A DNA stretch of 31,180 nucleotides from an uncultured Lachnospiraceae bacterium (lineage in GTDB: Bacteria; Bacillota; Clostridia; Lachnospirales; Lachnospiraceae). The position numbers and the translations under genes were made by a program. Of the stretch, positions 1 to 8,202 are shown piece after piece. The notes under the pieces were generated by a model that was given only the letters and a program-made list of their open reading frames with translations, had not been told where the DNA came from and searched no databases. The stretch's first letter is position 1. Each line of letters begins with the position of its first letter. Location of the stretch: NCBI GenBank assembly GCA_946549155.1, contig CAMNQN010000003.1:1-31180 (forward strand), given 5' to 3'.

Positions 1-42
1 TATATGTATTAAGTTAAAAGAATAAACCCGTAAACAGCAGAT

Positions 43-72
43 CCCCTGCAAAGCTTGAAAACTCTGCAGGGG
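43..72 (-). terminator. Hairpin downstream of the first LigM-like gene
   Basis: Perfect 8-bp inverted repeat CCCCTGCA (43-50) and TGCAGGGG (65-72) with a 14-nt loop, about 40 bp beyond the stop codon of the leftward gene ending at 114. No long T-run follows on the minus strand, so termination is inferred from position and stem strength only. Confidence 0.5.
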
Positions 73-113
73 AACACATAAATTTTATTTTCCCTATGTA
101 ATCATCTCCGGTT

Positions 114-1463
114 TCATCTTTCAAAAACAGGTATATCCGAAACATCCCGCTTTTCATTACGGATATAATCCTGATTATACGGGAATCTGGCAACCTTTGC
201 GCGAACCTTCATCTGGCGGGTTCCCGGCGTTCCCCAGAGTATTTCAAGCTCCGTCCCTTCTTTGGCATATTCTGCGGAAATGAAGGCCAGAGAAATCATG
301 CTGTTATAGGTATAAGAGATGATTTTTCCGCTTGTGATCCCGATCTCCTTATCTGCAGCCAGCACCTTATCCGCCCGGTACTCAAAACCAAACTCTCTGA
401 CACAGAAATAGTATTCAAGAGCGCAGGGTTTGGTAATATCCTCGCAGGGTTCCTCCCCAGGGCTGAGCATGGTTGCAAAGACTTCTGCCACATCCTCGGC
501 GTTCCACTCCAGGGTTACGCATTTTTTTTGGGGCTTTTTCGACATTTCAAGGAGGGCTTCTTTTCCAATGAAGTCATGATTGTATTTAATCAGGAAATCC
601 CATCCCACATCATAGGGAGTAACAAAGCGAGCCTGAAGATCATCCCCCACACTTCCGAGAAGCCTTCGATTGAGATTGAACATGGATAACTGAGGCACTG
701 TGCGCATATATTCTGTCATTTTCTCGCTGGTTTCCAGCCACGGAAGCGGATAGTGAAGATTGATATTCGGGAATCCGGCCTCCGTATGGTTAAACATGTT
801 ATAAGCCTGGAGCCCAAGCTTTCTTGCTCCCAGCTTTTCACCTGCCGCCCATACCAGATTATAGATCTCCGCATAATCCGCCATATCTCCGTGAATTTCA
901 TAAGCAAGGTTGCCGGACATGCCAAGCCGGATGATGCGTACCTGTTTTCCGTTTACCTCCTGGATTCTATGTCTGCCGAATTTGATGTCGTGAAGATTGG
1001 CCTGGAATGCGTTTTCCAGAATCTCTAAGGACTTTTCACCGTCAATCTGGATAAAATATTCCTTTCCGCTCATGTTTTCGCCATGCACATCCAGATCTGA
1101 TGTATTGACATAATAAGAGATCACCGGATCAAGCCAGTAGGTTCTGTAACGATCTTCTCCGATACGGATTACAACGCCGTCTGTCAGAATCTGACCTTTC
1201 TCATTGCACATTACGGCATGGCGTATGCCGTTCATTCCCAGCGTGGTAAAATCATTTGTACAGACCTGTCCCATTAATTTAACGGCATCCGGTCCGTATA
1301 CATCATAAATGGGGGATGTCATAAGTGCCGTTCCAATCCATGCGCTGGTCTGATATGCCTTGATCTCATCCTCCACGCCCGTATAAGCATATGCCGTAAT
1401 AAAAGATCCCTGTGGGAACAATAAGGTGGCGCCTTCCAGCGCCGGATTCATCATTTCTGCCAT
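114..1463 (-). CDS. GcvT-superfamily, LigM-like tetrahydrofolate-dependent O-demethylase (predicted)
   Basis: 449 aa. Belongs to the aminomethyltransferase (GcvT) fold: an N-terminal folate-binding domain with the motif GMSGNLAYEI at about residues 181-190 and the tail DFIGKEALLE of the C-terminal GCV_T_C domain near residue 300. The length and the phrase VTLEWNAEDV fit the vanillate/3-O-methylgallate demethylase LigM branch better than the shorter (about 360 aa) glycine-cleavage T protein, and no gcvH or gcvP lies nearby. Family knowledge: such enzymes move a methyl group from an aromatic O-methyl or similar donor to tetrahydrofolate in the cytoplasm. The start is supported by CCTCCT (minus AGGAGG) at 1471-1476, 7 nt upstream. 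It lies 20 bp after the NmrA-like gene, so the two form one operon. The substrate cannot be read from sequence; a dimethylglycine- or betaine-type donor is an alternative. Confidence 0.75.
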   Translation of the reverse strand: MAEMMNPALEGATLLFPQGSFITAYAYTGVEDEIKAYQTSAWIGTALMTSPIYDVYGPDAVKLMGQVCTNDFTTLGMNGIRHAVMCNEKGQILTDGVVIRIGEDRYRTYWLDPVISYYVNTSDLDVHGENMSGKEYFIQIDGEKSLEILENAFQANLHDIKFGRHRIQEVNGKQVRIIRLGMSGNLAYEIHGDMADYAEIYNLVWAAGEKLGARKLGLQAYNMFNHTEAGFPNINLHYPLPWLETSEKMTEYMRTVPQLSMFNLNRRLLGSVGDDLQARFVTPYDVGWDFLIKYNHDFIGKEALLEMSKKPQKKCVTLEWNAEDVAEVFATMLSPGEEPCEDITKPCALEYYFCVREFGFEYRADKVLAADKEIGITSGKIISYTYNSMISLAFISAEYAKEGTELEILWGTPGTRQMKVRAKVARFPYNQDYIRNEKRDVSDIPVFER

Positions 1464-1483
1464 TTTTCGTCCTCCTACTGTTT

Positions 1484-2428
1484 TTAATTATCTGTAGATG
1501 TTCTTGTTCCGATTAAATGATTTTCCATATCTTCAAACATTTCTCTTACCGTGATGGGCTTTTGCCCTGTCAGCTTTTCAAAATCATCTGTAAATGTACT
1601 CATTTGATTCAGACGGATTGCCCTGCCAAAGGACACCATTCCATCTGAGCAAAATGGGAAGTTCTTCGCCGTGTCCACCCACATTTCCTCCGTTGTCCTT
1701 GGAACGCCGATGGAGTCAAAGAACTCATACATCTCATCATCGTTGATATATTGATATTCCGTCTTTTTACCCGTAACCTCCGAGGCGATTGCCATGTACT
1801 GTGCAATTGTCAGAAGCTCGGCTCCATTTATATCAACAATTCGATCTTCCCAATCAGACATTGCCGCACAGGCCGCCGCAAGCGCACAGTCATCCCTCGA
1901 AACAAATGCCATTTTCCCATCTCCCATGTTATTGCGGATGATGCCGTTTGTATTTTCAACTGCTTCCACAAATGTGGAGACCATTGCTTCCGCATATTGG
2001 GAATCCCGAAGAATCAAATAATGGATGGGCTGTTTTTTGATATACCCTTCGGTCCATACATGATCGTTTACTTCGTAAGCATTGATATCCTCATGTCCGG
2101 CTCCTACAATCGATGTATAAACCAGTTTGTTTACACCTGCCGCCACAGCCGCATCAATTGCAATTTTATGTGCCGCTCTTCTTTTCGGTCCAACGAATGG
2201 CATGGAGATCAGAATAACTGTATCCGCATCTTTAAATGCTTCCGTCAGTTTTTCCGCATTGTTAAAATCGGCAATTCTGGTTTCAATGCCCATTGCCTGG
2301 TATTTTTCAAGACCATTTTTTGTTGGAGCCGTAAAAATCAAAGCTTCATGAGGATATTTTTCCAGCAATACACGGGCTGATCTGCTTCCAAAATTTCCGT
2401 CTACTCCATTTAACAATATCTTTTTCAT
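1484..2428 (-). CDS. NmrA-like NAD(P)-binding protein
   Basis: 314 aa from the start chosen here. It opens with a Rossmann nucleotide-binding strand and a glycine-rich turn (KKILLNGVDGNFGSRSARVL), followed by DTVILISMPF and LVYTSIVGAG, the pattern of the NmrA/QOR2 atypical short-chain dehydrogenase group. Members either reduce small quinone-like substrates with NAD(P)H or act as redox-sensing regulators. I chose ATG at 2428 because AAAGGA lies 9 nt upstream (2438-2443); an upstream in-frame TTG at 2446 would put that ribosome site inside the coding sequence. It is the first gene of a two-gene operon with the downstream LigM-like demethylase, divergent from the PucR regulator. A role in handling the demethylated product is inference. 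Confidence 0.75.
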   Translation of the reverse strand: MKKILLNGVDGNFGSRSARVLLEKYPHEALIFTAPTKNGLEKYQAMGIETRIADFNNAEKLTEAFKDADTVILISMPFVGPKRRAAHKIAIDAAVAAGVNKLVYTSIVGAGHEDINAYEVNDHVWTEGYIKKQPIHYLILRDSQYAEAMVSTFVEAVENTNGIIRNNMGDGKMAFVSRDDCALAAACAAMSDWEDRIVDINGAELLTIAQYMAIASEVTGKKTEYQYINDDEMYEFFDSIGVPRTTEEMWVDTAKNFPFCSDGMVSFGRAIRLNQMSTFTDDFEKLTGQKPITVREMFEDMENHLIGTRTSTDN

Positions 2429-2554
2429 AAAAAATAATCCTTTCAACTATATAGTTATAATATTAAAAAATCGATACCCCTTTATAGGATGCTCCCTCCG
2501 CTCTTTTTATTGCCTCCTTCCTTTTGTCTGAATTATATTATATCCTCTCTAACT

Positions 2555-2571
2555 GTCGGCGCCTGAACAGT
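2555..2571. promoter_or_regulatory. Operator-like 17-mer, copy 1 (candidate PucR site)
   Basis: GTCGGCGCCTGAACAGT, centred on the palindrome GGCGCC and flanked by CTGT/ACAG half-sites, lies between the divergent NmrA-like and PucR genes. The same 17 bases occur at 7015-7031 in another promoter region. GC-rich and exactly conserved inside an AT-rich, diverged 110-bp duplicate, it looks like a retained protein-binding site. Assigning it to the neighbouring regulator is inference. Confidence 0.5.
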
Positions 2572-2677
2572 ATTTCCTATATATTTATAGTAAAGCAGTT
2601 GCCATCTCCCGTCATCAGTTATATAATTCATTTATACCGTCTTTTTTCGTCAAAAATAACCAAAGGAGTATTTTGCA

Positions 2678-4225
2678 ATGAAATCTATGAGCATTTCTGT
2701 CATCCTTGACTGGATTCCTGATAAATACAGGATTTTTTATAAATCTACGGGCTTAGATCAATTATTCCGGCATGCCCGCATGTTTGATGATTCCATGGAA
2801 ATAATCGATAATGATTTTCTGTATTTAACACAAGAGAGCTCTTTCCTTGATAGGGAATGGGATATACGTAAGCCCCGGTTCCTGATTTTCTGTACCAAAA
2901 CCGGATCAAAGGAGGGACAGATAAACCCTTCCTGGATGGAGCATGCCGCCATCTTATATACGGACGAGCCTTTTCATAAGGTATTCCGTGAGTTTCTGGA
3001 TATTTTTGATAAGTACTATGCCTGGTATGAGCAATGCCTAAATATAATTATCGAAAACAAAGACGTTTCAGATCTGCTTGATTATGCGGCCACCTTTCTT
3101 TGCAACCCGATTGCCCTTTTTTCTCCAACCGGAAAGCTGCTGCATTATACCGGGAAATTTCAGGAAAAAATCGAGGGAACTCTCTGGGACGAGGTTATCA
3201 ATTTCGGCTTTACACCGACAGAATCCATATATCCTGACGAACACCAGAGAGTTATGCAGGAAATTCACAGCGGAAACCGCTTAATCTCCAGCGTCTTTCG
3301 TCAGGATCCATCCCATCACTCTCTGACCGCTCCGCTTTATTTTGAGGGAAAAAACTTTGGAGCATTCGGTACGACAGATATGAACGGTCCCTTTACGGAA
3401 GCACAAAAGGCTTTGTTATTAGAAGTCGTTCATTTTACAGAGCTTGCTATGAATCACCAGATTCAGCCTTTTCTTTTGCAGGATGAAGAAAACTATTATG
3501 TTATACGGCTTTTACAGGGATATCCGGCAGATGAGCTTTCTACCTCTTATTATCTCCAAGCCAGAAATTATACGAACGAGGATATTTGGTATCTTTATCA
3601 ATTTTCCCTTCCGGAATCTGACGTCTCGGATACCCGTCAGTCTGCCTATATTCATCAGATAAAAAACATTCTGCCTCATGGAGTTGTCCTCTATTTTGAA
3701 CATTCTATTGTTGCGGTTTGCCGCAGGCGGGATTTTGATCCTGATTATGAAAAATCATACGCCGCACTGGAGGATTTGCTAAAACGGCTTTCCCTTAAGG
3801 TCTATATAAGCACCCGTTTTTTTAGATTCACGGAGCTTTCCATGGCATATGGACAATGCAGGCTTATGAAATCTTACCCTTTGGAGCCTCAAAAACATAT
3901 TCAAAGGTTTGATGAAGCCTTTCCACATGTTTTATATGGTGTCCTTAAGGAAAAAAACTCCTTGCCGGGCTTCTGCCACCCAGCTGTTTTATCCCTGTGG
4001 CAAAGCCATATGGAGCAGGATCTCACACTCATTCATAATTTAAAATGCTATCTTATCAACGGAAGAAATATAGCGGAGACTGCCCGGACGCTTCATCTTC
4101 ATAGAAACACCTTGATCTACCGGCTACGAAAAATCGAAGACCTGCTCCATATTTCACTGGATTACCTGGATGAAAATATGCTTCTCTATTTATTAATATC
4201 CTGCTTCATCTGCGAAACACTCTAA
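2678..4225 (+). CDS. PucR/CdaR-family transcriptional regulator
   Basis: 515 aa. The C-terminus from about residue 464 (NIAETARTLHLHRNTLIYRL, then RKIEDLL) is the PucR-type helix-turn-helix (HTH_30) used by PucR and CdaR activators. The segment before it (about 130-430) looks like a GAF/GGDEF-like sensory region, but I see no recognisable ligand pocket. Start ATG is supported by AAAGGAG about 10 nt upstream. It is transcribed away from the NmrA-like/LigM-like operon, and the two share a 249-bp gap holding the 17-bp operator candidate. It probably controls both LigM-like operons and itself; this is inferred from synteny and the repeated site. It ends facing the MFS gene across a hairpin. Confidence 0.85.
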   Translation: MKSMSISVILDWIPDKYRIFYKSTGLDQLFRHARMFDDSMEIIDNDFLYLTQESSFLDREWDIRKPRFLIFCTKTGSKEGQINPSWMEHAAILYTDEPFHKVFREFLDIFDKYYAWYEQCLNIIIENKDVSDLLDYAATFLCNPIALFSPTGKLLHYTGKFQEKIEGTLWDEVINFGFTPTESIYPDEHQRVMQEIHSGNRLISSVFRQDPSHHSLTAPLYFEGKNFGAFGTTDMNGPFTEAQKALLLEVVHFTELAMNHQIQPFLLQDEENYYVIRLLQGYPADELSTSYYLQARNYTNEDIWYLYQFSLPESDVSDTRQSAYIHQIKNILPHGVVLYFEHSIVAVCRRRDFDPDYEKSYAALEDLLKRLSLKVYISTRFFRFTELSMAYGQCRLMKSYPLEPQKHIQRFDEAFPHVLYGVLKEKNSLPGFCHPAVLSLWQSHMEQDLTLIHNLKCYLINGRNIAETARTLHLHRNTLIYRLRKIEDLLHISLDYLDENMLLYLLISCFICETL

Positions 4226-4236
4226 TTTGGACATCC

Positions 4237-4286
4237 TCCTATGCTTGAAATTTGGCTTGCGACAGCAATTTCATTGCAACATAGGA
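4237..4286. terminator. Bidirectional terminator between convergent genes
   Basis: TCCTATG (4237-4243) pairs with CATAGGA (4280-4286), with inner complementarity TTGC/GCAA, between the 3' ends of the PucR gene (+) and MFS gene (-). T-rich DNA follows on the plus side. Position between convergent genes supports the call. Confidence 0.6.
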
Positions 4287-4310
4287 AGATTTTCATTTAT
4301 TTTGTGATTC

Positions 4311-5516
4311 TTACTTTTGATTGTTTCCAAACTGAGGGAGTAACAGCCCACAGAGGAACATAATTACCATACATATGGATGCAAGCATAAACAACAAACT
4401 ATAATTTTCTCCCGCAATCGGTGTTAAGATATAAGTTGGAATCAAAACAGCTCCAAGAAGCTGTAATGTAGAGATGACACCCGCCGCACTTCCTGCATAT
4501 TTAGTTCCAAGTCCTTCTAACAAAACCGGTGCGGAAAGGAAAATAGGCATTGACGCTCCAAGCACAATCCCAGTATAAAGAACCAGTATGTGTAAAACGA
4601 ATATAGACGGAAATCTCCAACACATAATAATTCCGGCAAAACTCAACACGGCAGCTCCTGATACAAACACTTTAACATTTTTGATTTTAGAGAATACAAT
4701 GGGACCTGTAATAGAACCAATACAATTTCCCAATGTCAACATAGATGCAATCGTACCACATACTTTCAAATCTATTCCATACATGGTCTGCAATGCTACC
4801 GGCATAAAAGTGGATAAAGTTACCGTACTGCCAAGAACCATCATAATGCAAATAGAAACCAGCCATATACCTTTATTAGAAAGTACTACCTTAAGAGAAT
4901 CCCCAATGGAAGGTTGATTTTCCTGATCTATCTTCTCCCTTTCTTCCATTGTATCCTCTGGTCTATCTTTCACAAAAAGCAACCATAAAACAAATACACT
5001 AATACAGAATATTGCTGATACAATAAAAGCAGATGTCCTACTATCAAACAAAACTGCCGTCGTTGCTGTCGCAAAGGCTCCCGGAAGTTGTCCGCAAAAT
5101 GCAAATATGCCCATCAAAATCCCTAGCTTTTCCTGCTCAAACCAACTTGCAGTAATCTTGGATGCATTAATATTGACAAACATATTGGAGAAACCGGTTA
5201 ATGCCATGCAAAGAAAAAATGGCATATAGCTATTTGCAAAAACTCTCCCAATCATTCCAATTCCAGCTATAACAAATGAAATATTAATGACTTTCTTTGA
5301 ACCAACCTTGTCAGAAATCATTCCTCCTACAAAGCTCAAGAAAATTGCTACAATCATAGGCGCCGTAAATAAAGATGAAAACTGCGATGTTGTAAGTCCA
5401 AAAGATTGTATTAGTTCCGGGGCAAACACGGATAACTGGTATTGTGCATAACTTCCCGGCATATATGCAAGACACATAATCGTAAATACCAGCCATTTTC
5501 TATTTTTTTTACTCAT
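4311..5516 (-). CDS. MFS transporter
   Basis: 401 aa with about twelve hydrophobic segments. The N-terminal half carries the MFS loop 2-3 signature as GGMISDKVGSKKV. The general look (QYQLSVFAPELIQSFGLTTSQFSSLF) resembles the organic-acid/cyanate-type (OFA or CynX-like) MFS groups, but the substrate is not deducible. I prefer ATG at 5516 because AAGGGAG lies 5 nt upstream. An in-frame ATG at 5531 would overlap the upstream stop (ATGA) but has no visible ribosome site. Either way it is translationally close-coupled to the second LigM-like gene, which suggests it imports that enzyme's substrate or exports its product. Confidence 0.85.
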   Translation of the reverse strand: MSKKNRKWLVFTIMCLAYMPGSYAQYQLSVFAPELIQSFGLTTSQFSSLFTAPMIVAIFLSFVGGMISDKVGSKKVINISFVIAGIGMIGRVFANSYMPFFLCMALTGFSNMFVNINASKITASWFEQEKLGILMGIFAFCGQLPGAFATATTAVLFDSRTSAFIVSAIFCISVFVLWLLFVKDRPEDTMEEREKIDQENQPSIGDSLKVVLSNKGIWLVSICIMMVLGSTVTLSTFMPVALQTMYGIDLKVCGTIASMLTLGNCIGSITGPIVFSKIKNVKVFVSGAAVLSFAGIIMCWRFPSIFVLHILVLYTGIVLGASMPIFLSAPVLLEGLGTKYAGSAAGVISTLQLLGAVLIPTYILTPIAGENYSLLFMLASICMVIMFLCGLLLPQFGNNQK

Positions 5517-5527
5517 GGAAACTCCCT

Positions 5528-6844
5528 TCATTCTTCAAAGCCATACGGACAAGAACTAATATCATAATCTTTATTCTCAACCAGATCATTTAATGGAAAT
5601 TTTGCAATTACTGCACGGATATCCTTTATACGCTTTCCATAATCGCCCCATTTTACAATCACTTCTTCGCGCTCTTTGGCATATTCCATATCTATGGTAC
5701 ATTCAGAAATCATTTTATGATAATGGGAACTATATACCGCACTACTGGATAAACCAATAATCTTGCCATCCCTTGTGGTAACATAGTCCTGATGTCCTCC
5801 ACACATGCCCGGAACGCAACAAGGATACTCCATCTGCTTATAAGGCTCCCCCTCTCCATACAAAGATTCCTGTACATCTAAAATATCTTCCGGATTCCAA
5901 ATTAAAGATACAATCATCTTTTGAGGATTTGACATTTCTTTCTCAAGAGCTTTTCTTCCAATAAAGTCATGATCCAATTTTGCCATCCATTGCCAGCCAA
6001 CCTCTACCGGCGTACGGAAACGTGCACGAAGATTCTCTGGTTCAACACTTCCAGTATATGAAATATTTGCAGGTGACATTTCTACAACCTTCGGATCTTT
6101 ATAGGAAGCGCTCTCAAATGATACCGTAACTTGCGGATATCCTCCAAAAGCATGATTCACCGGATAACTCCGCCATCCAAGCCTCTTTAATCCCATAGGT
6201 TTTCCGATCTCATAAGCCGCATGATATACATTGGGACCATCTTCTTTTAAACCACGAATTTCATATGCAAGTGTTCCACTCATCCCAATCCTGTTCACTT
6301 CCACTTCAATATTCAGTCCCGGAATACTTACCTTACGAAATTGCAAAAATGCTAGATCATGAAGATTCGTATTCGTAAGTTTTTCTATAATTGTTAATGA
6401 CTTTGGTCCTGAAAATTGAAAGACAAAGATATCACGCATGGTCATTTTCACATCATAAGCACCAGTCTCCAACAGTTTCATTGCTGCAAATGGAAGTGCA
6501 GCCGTAATCCGATATGTATTATCGTCGTCTTTCATACTAAGACAATGAGCTGCTATCAATCCTTCTTCATCAAGCATAACCAAATGTTTATTTTTTCCGT
6601 TTTTCCATTTGCTGATGTTATTCATACAAAGTTTTGATAAAAACGCCTGTGCATCTTTTCCTTGGAATGTAATTTCAGCCCCACTAATCCCTGCATGAAT
6701 ATAACATGTTTCTGCCCACGATTTACAAGTTTCATACCAAGGATCAGCCTCCCAAGTATAAAGATTCCCAATATTCTGAAAATAGGTTAAAACATCTTTA
6801 TACTTTGGCTCATAATCTACTCTCGCTCCAATATAATTCTCCAC
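5528..6844 (-). CDS. Second GcvT-superfamily, LigM-like protein
   Basis: 438 aa, paralogous to the protein ending at 114. It shares GMSGTLAYEI (residues 187-196) and the C-terminal HDFIGRKALE plus SLIWNPEDI. It begins with GTG (6844) and has a strong AAGGAGG 9 nt upstream (about 6854-6860). Compared with the first paralogue the N-terminus differs most, so the two probably recognise different methyl donors while sharing tetrahydrofolate as acceptor (inference from family). It is first in an operon with the MFS transporter. The 5' region abuts the remnant of a third paralogue. Confidence 0.75.
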   Translation of the reverse strand: MENYIGARVDYEPKYKDVLTYFQNIGNLYTWEADPWYETCKSWAETCYIHAGISGAEITFQGKDAQAFLSKLCMNNISKWKNGKNKHLVMLDEEGLIAAHCLSMKDDDNTYRITAALPFAAMKLLETGAYDVKMTMRDIFVFQFSGPKSLTIIEKLTNTNLHDLAFLQFRKVSIPGLNIEVEVNRIGMSGTLAYEIRGLKEDGPNVYHAAYEIGKPMGLKRLGWRSYPVNHAFGGYPQVTVSFESASYKDPKVVEMSPANISYTGSVEPENLRARFRTPVEVGWQWMAKLDHDFIGRKALEKEMSNPQKMIVSLIWNPEDILDVQESLYGEGEPYKQMEYPCCVPGMCGGHQDYVTTRDGKIIGLSSSAVYSSHYHKMISECTIDMEYAKEREEVIVKWGDYGKRIKDIRAVIAKFPLNDLVENKDYDISSCPYGFEE

Positions 6845-6969
6845 TACACTTTCCTCCTTATTCCGCTAATACCCCAAATCATTCCCAGCTCTGTTCCCTC
6901 TTTTGCATAGTCCGGGTTGATAAAGCCCAGTGAAATCTTGCTGTTGTAATGATAAGAAATAATCCCACT
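6844..6969 (-). pseudogene. C-terminal remnant of a third LigM-like gene
   Basis: Reading leftward from 6969, the frame gives about 41 codons: SGIISYHYNSKISLGF, then INPDYAKEGTELGMIWGISG, then IRRKV and a stop. This matches SGKIISYTYNSMISLAF, then ISAEYAKEGTELEILWGTPG of the first LigM-like protein almost residue for residue. Both the N-terminal 370 or so residues and the final 30 are missing. The last codons (AGG AGG AAA GTG TAG) are the ribosome-binding site and start region of the next gene, so a deletion appears to have fused the fragment to that gene's leader. No start codon supports expression on its own. Confidence 0.8.
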
Positions 6970-7008
6970 TTTTTTAATCTTACATCACAATTATTTACTC
7001 AAATTTTC

Positions 7009-7272
7009 TTAACCGTCGGCGCCTGAACAGTCACATTTGATATTTATATTCTAAAACGATTGATCATCTTTGTCATTGGTTATATGATTCAACTACTAAT
7101 ACCTTTTTCGTTATTTTTAACCCGATTAGATAATCTTATAAAAAAATACATTCATCCATTATTCTTGATTCACTTTAAAATACTACAAAGTTTTTATGAC
7201 CTCTTCATAATTGATATATCGTTTATTCAATCAAATCTCTTTGAAACCTCAACAAAAATTTTATATATTTAA
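7009..7272 (+). repeat. Diverged duplicate of the pucR upstream region, possibly with an eroded pucR 5' end
   Basis: From about 7009 to 7130 the sequence follows 2549-2667: the 17-mer, then a TTGnCATCT-like block, GTCAT..GTTATAT.ATTCA, ACC.T.TTTTTCGT and TAAC in the same order and spacing. After this, 7140-7250 keeps faint similarity to the start of the pucR gene (for example TTTTTAT..CT.C and GAT..A...TATTC) but has no ribosome site and no long reading frame related to PucR. I read it as a decayed second regulator gene behind a better preserved promoter. The promoter similarity is clear; the coding remnant is tentative. Nothing else is seen in 7273-7310. Confidence 0.55.
7015..7031. promoter_or_regulatory. 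Operator-like 17-mer, copy 2
   Basis: Identical 17 bases to 2555-2571 (GTCGGCGCCTGAACAGT), about 170 bp upstream of the start of the second LigM-like/MFS operon. The flanks have diverged while this core has not, which supports selection for binding by a shared regulator. Confidence 0.5.
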
Positions 7273-7310
7273 CCAATGGCATATCCATACTAAATCGTGA
7301 TCGACGTGAA

Positions 7311-7782
7311 TCAGCACCGCCAGATTGATGCATGTCCCATTCGGTCTGCGATTGCTAATACCGTAAATCCCATATTAATCAATAACGATACATGGGAATG
7401 TCTCAAATCATGCACACGGATTCGCTTCACCCCAGATATTTTTGAGCCTCTATTCATTTCATGATGCAGATAAGATTTGGAAATTGTGAAAATCCGTTCG
7501 TCCTCTTTCGGCTCATACAGCATTTTCAGGTAATCCTGCATCTCATCACACAAAAACTGCGGCATCTTAATAGTTCGATTACTTTTTAATGTCTTTGGCG
7601 GTGTAATCACATCTTCCCGGTGCAGTCTCTGATAGGACTTGTTAATCCGTAGTGTATGCGTTTCAAGCTTCTCGTTTTGTAGGAAATCCTCTTTTGGATG
7701 GCTGGTGCGTTTCTCCTGTCCAATCAGTATAACGATAGACCACTCGCCACTTCCCAGTGACATTATCTTTGTAAATACTCAT
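7311..7782 (-). pseudogene. int: Broken tyrosine recombinase (integrase)
   Basis: The start is ATG at 7782 with GAGGAG upstream. The first 39 codons, running to a stop at 7663-7665, encode an arm-type DNA-binding domain (MSIYKDNVTGKWRVVYRYTD, then WTGETHQPSKRGFPTKREA). The frame then changes and continues directly with the catalytic domain (THTLRINKSYQRL, RVHDLRHSHVSLL, IADRMGH) to 7311. The core-binding domain of about 110-120 residues is missing at the switch, and the end containing the active-site tyrosine is also gone. The HxLRH and GH catalytic-box residues remain. Family: phage/ICE integrases of Firmicutes. It is non-functional as it stands. Confidence 0.85.
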
Positions 7783-7803
7783 ACAAATTCTCCTCTCTTT
7801 CTC

Positions 7804-7963
7804 TTACATTTCGCTGTAACATACTTTTTTGCGGAAATAATTAGTGTTTACTCTGCCAGCTACCGTAAGATAACCCAGCTTCTGTAATTCTTCATTTAGC
7901 TGTTTGACAATCTTATAAGCATAAGACTTGGAAACTCCCAGTTCCGCTGCAACTTCTTCTAAT
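7804..7963 (-). pseudogene. Truncated excisionase/HTH protein of the mobile element
   Basis: Leftward frame ending with TAA at 7804-7806. It reads EEVAAELGVSKSYAYKIVKQ, then LNEELQKLGYLTVAGRVNTN and YFRKKVCYSEM. This is the helix-turn-helix layout of small excisionase-like proteins that sit just upstream of ICE integrases. The N-terminus is cut at about 7963, where unrelated plus-strand coding sequence begins, so there is no start codon. It lies 22 bp before the integrase start, the usual xis-int order. Confidence 0.65.
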
Positions 7964-8093
7964 CAGCAAGGAAGAATATGATGAATGGAGATATAAGTAT
8001 CCGGAACTGGATACTTACCAGAAACGTGCCAAGATACCATCTCAGGAATTGAGTGATTACCTCGTAAAAGAATTGACTAAAAAAGAAAAATAA
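7959..8093 (+). pseudogene. C-terminal fragment of an unrecognised protein
   Basis: Open plus-strand frame of 44 codons ending TAA at 8091-8093: LISKEEYDEWRYKYPELDTY, then QKRAKIPSQELSDYLVKELT and KKEK. It has good codon character and a typical charged C-terminus, but no start codon because it begins at the deletion junction with the excisionase fragment. I do not recognise the family; by context it belonged to the mobile element. A bidirectional hairpin follows 10 bp later. Confidence 0.5.
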
Positions 8094-8102
8094 GGAAAAA
8101 GA

Positions 8103-8151
8103 AAACCTTACCGATATTCAGTTTTTTTACTTCTGAAAATCAGTAAGGTTT
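8103..8151. terminator. Bidirectional terminator between the element remnant and guaA paralogue
   Basis: 19-nt arms (8103-8121 and 8133-8151) pair at 17 of 19 positions: AAACCTTAC...CAG with CTG...GTAAGGTTT, loop 11 nt rich in T. On the minus strand the stem is followed by TTTTCTTTTT, a good intrinsic terminator for the leftward guaA paralogue; on the plus strand it follows the truncated reading frame. Confidence 0.75.
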
Positions 8152-8202
8152 CTTTATATACGTTATGAAATAAAATTTATATCTTTTGAATAATCAAAAA
8201 AT

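Noticed and set aside
114..1463. Glycine cleavage system T protein
   Set aside because: Too long, LigM-like C-terminal features, and no other glycine cleavage genes are nearby.
7060..7272. 70-codon plus-strand open frame as a gene
   Set aside because: No ribosome site; AT-driven composition; lies in the decayed promoter/regulator duplicate.
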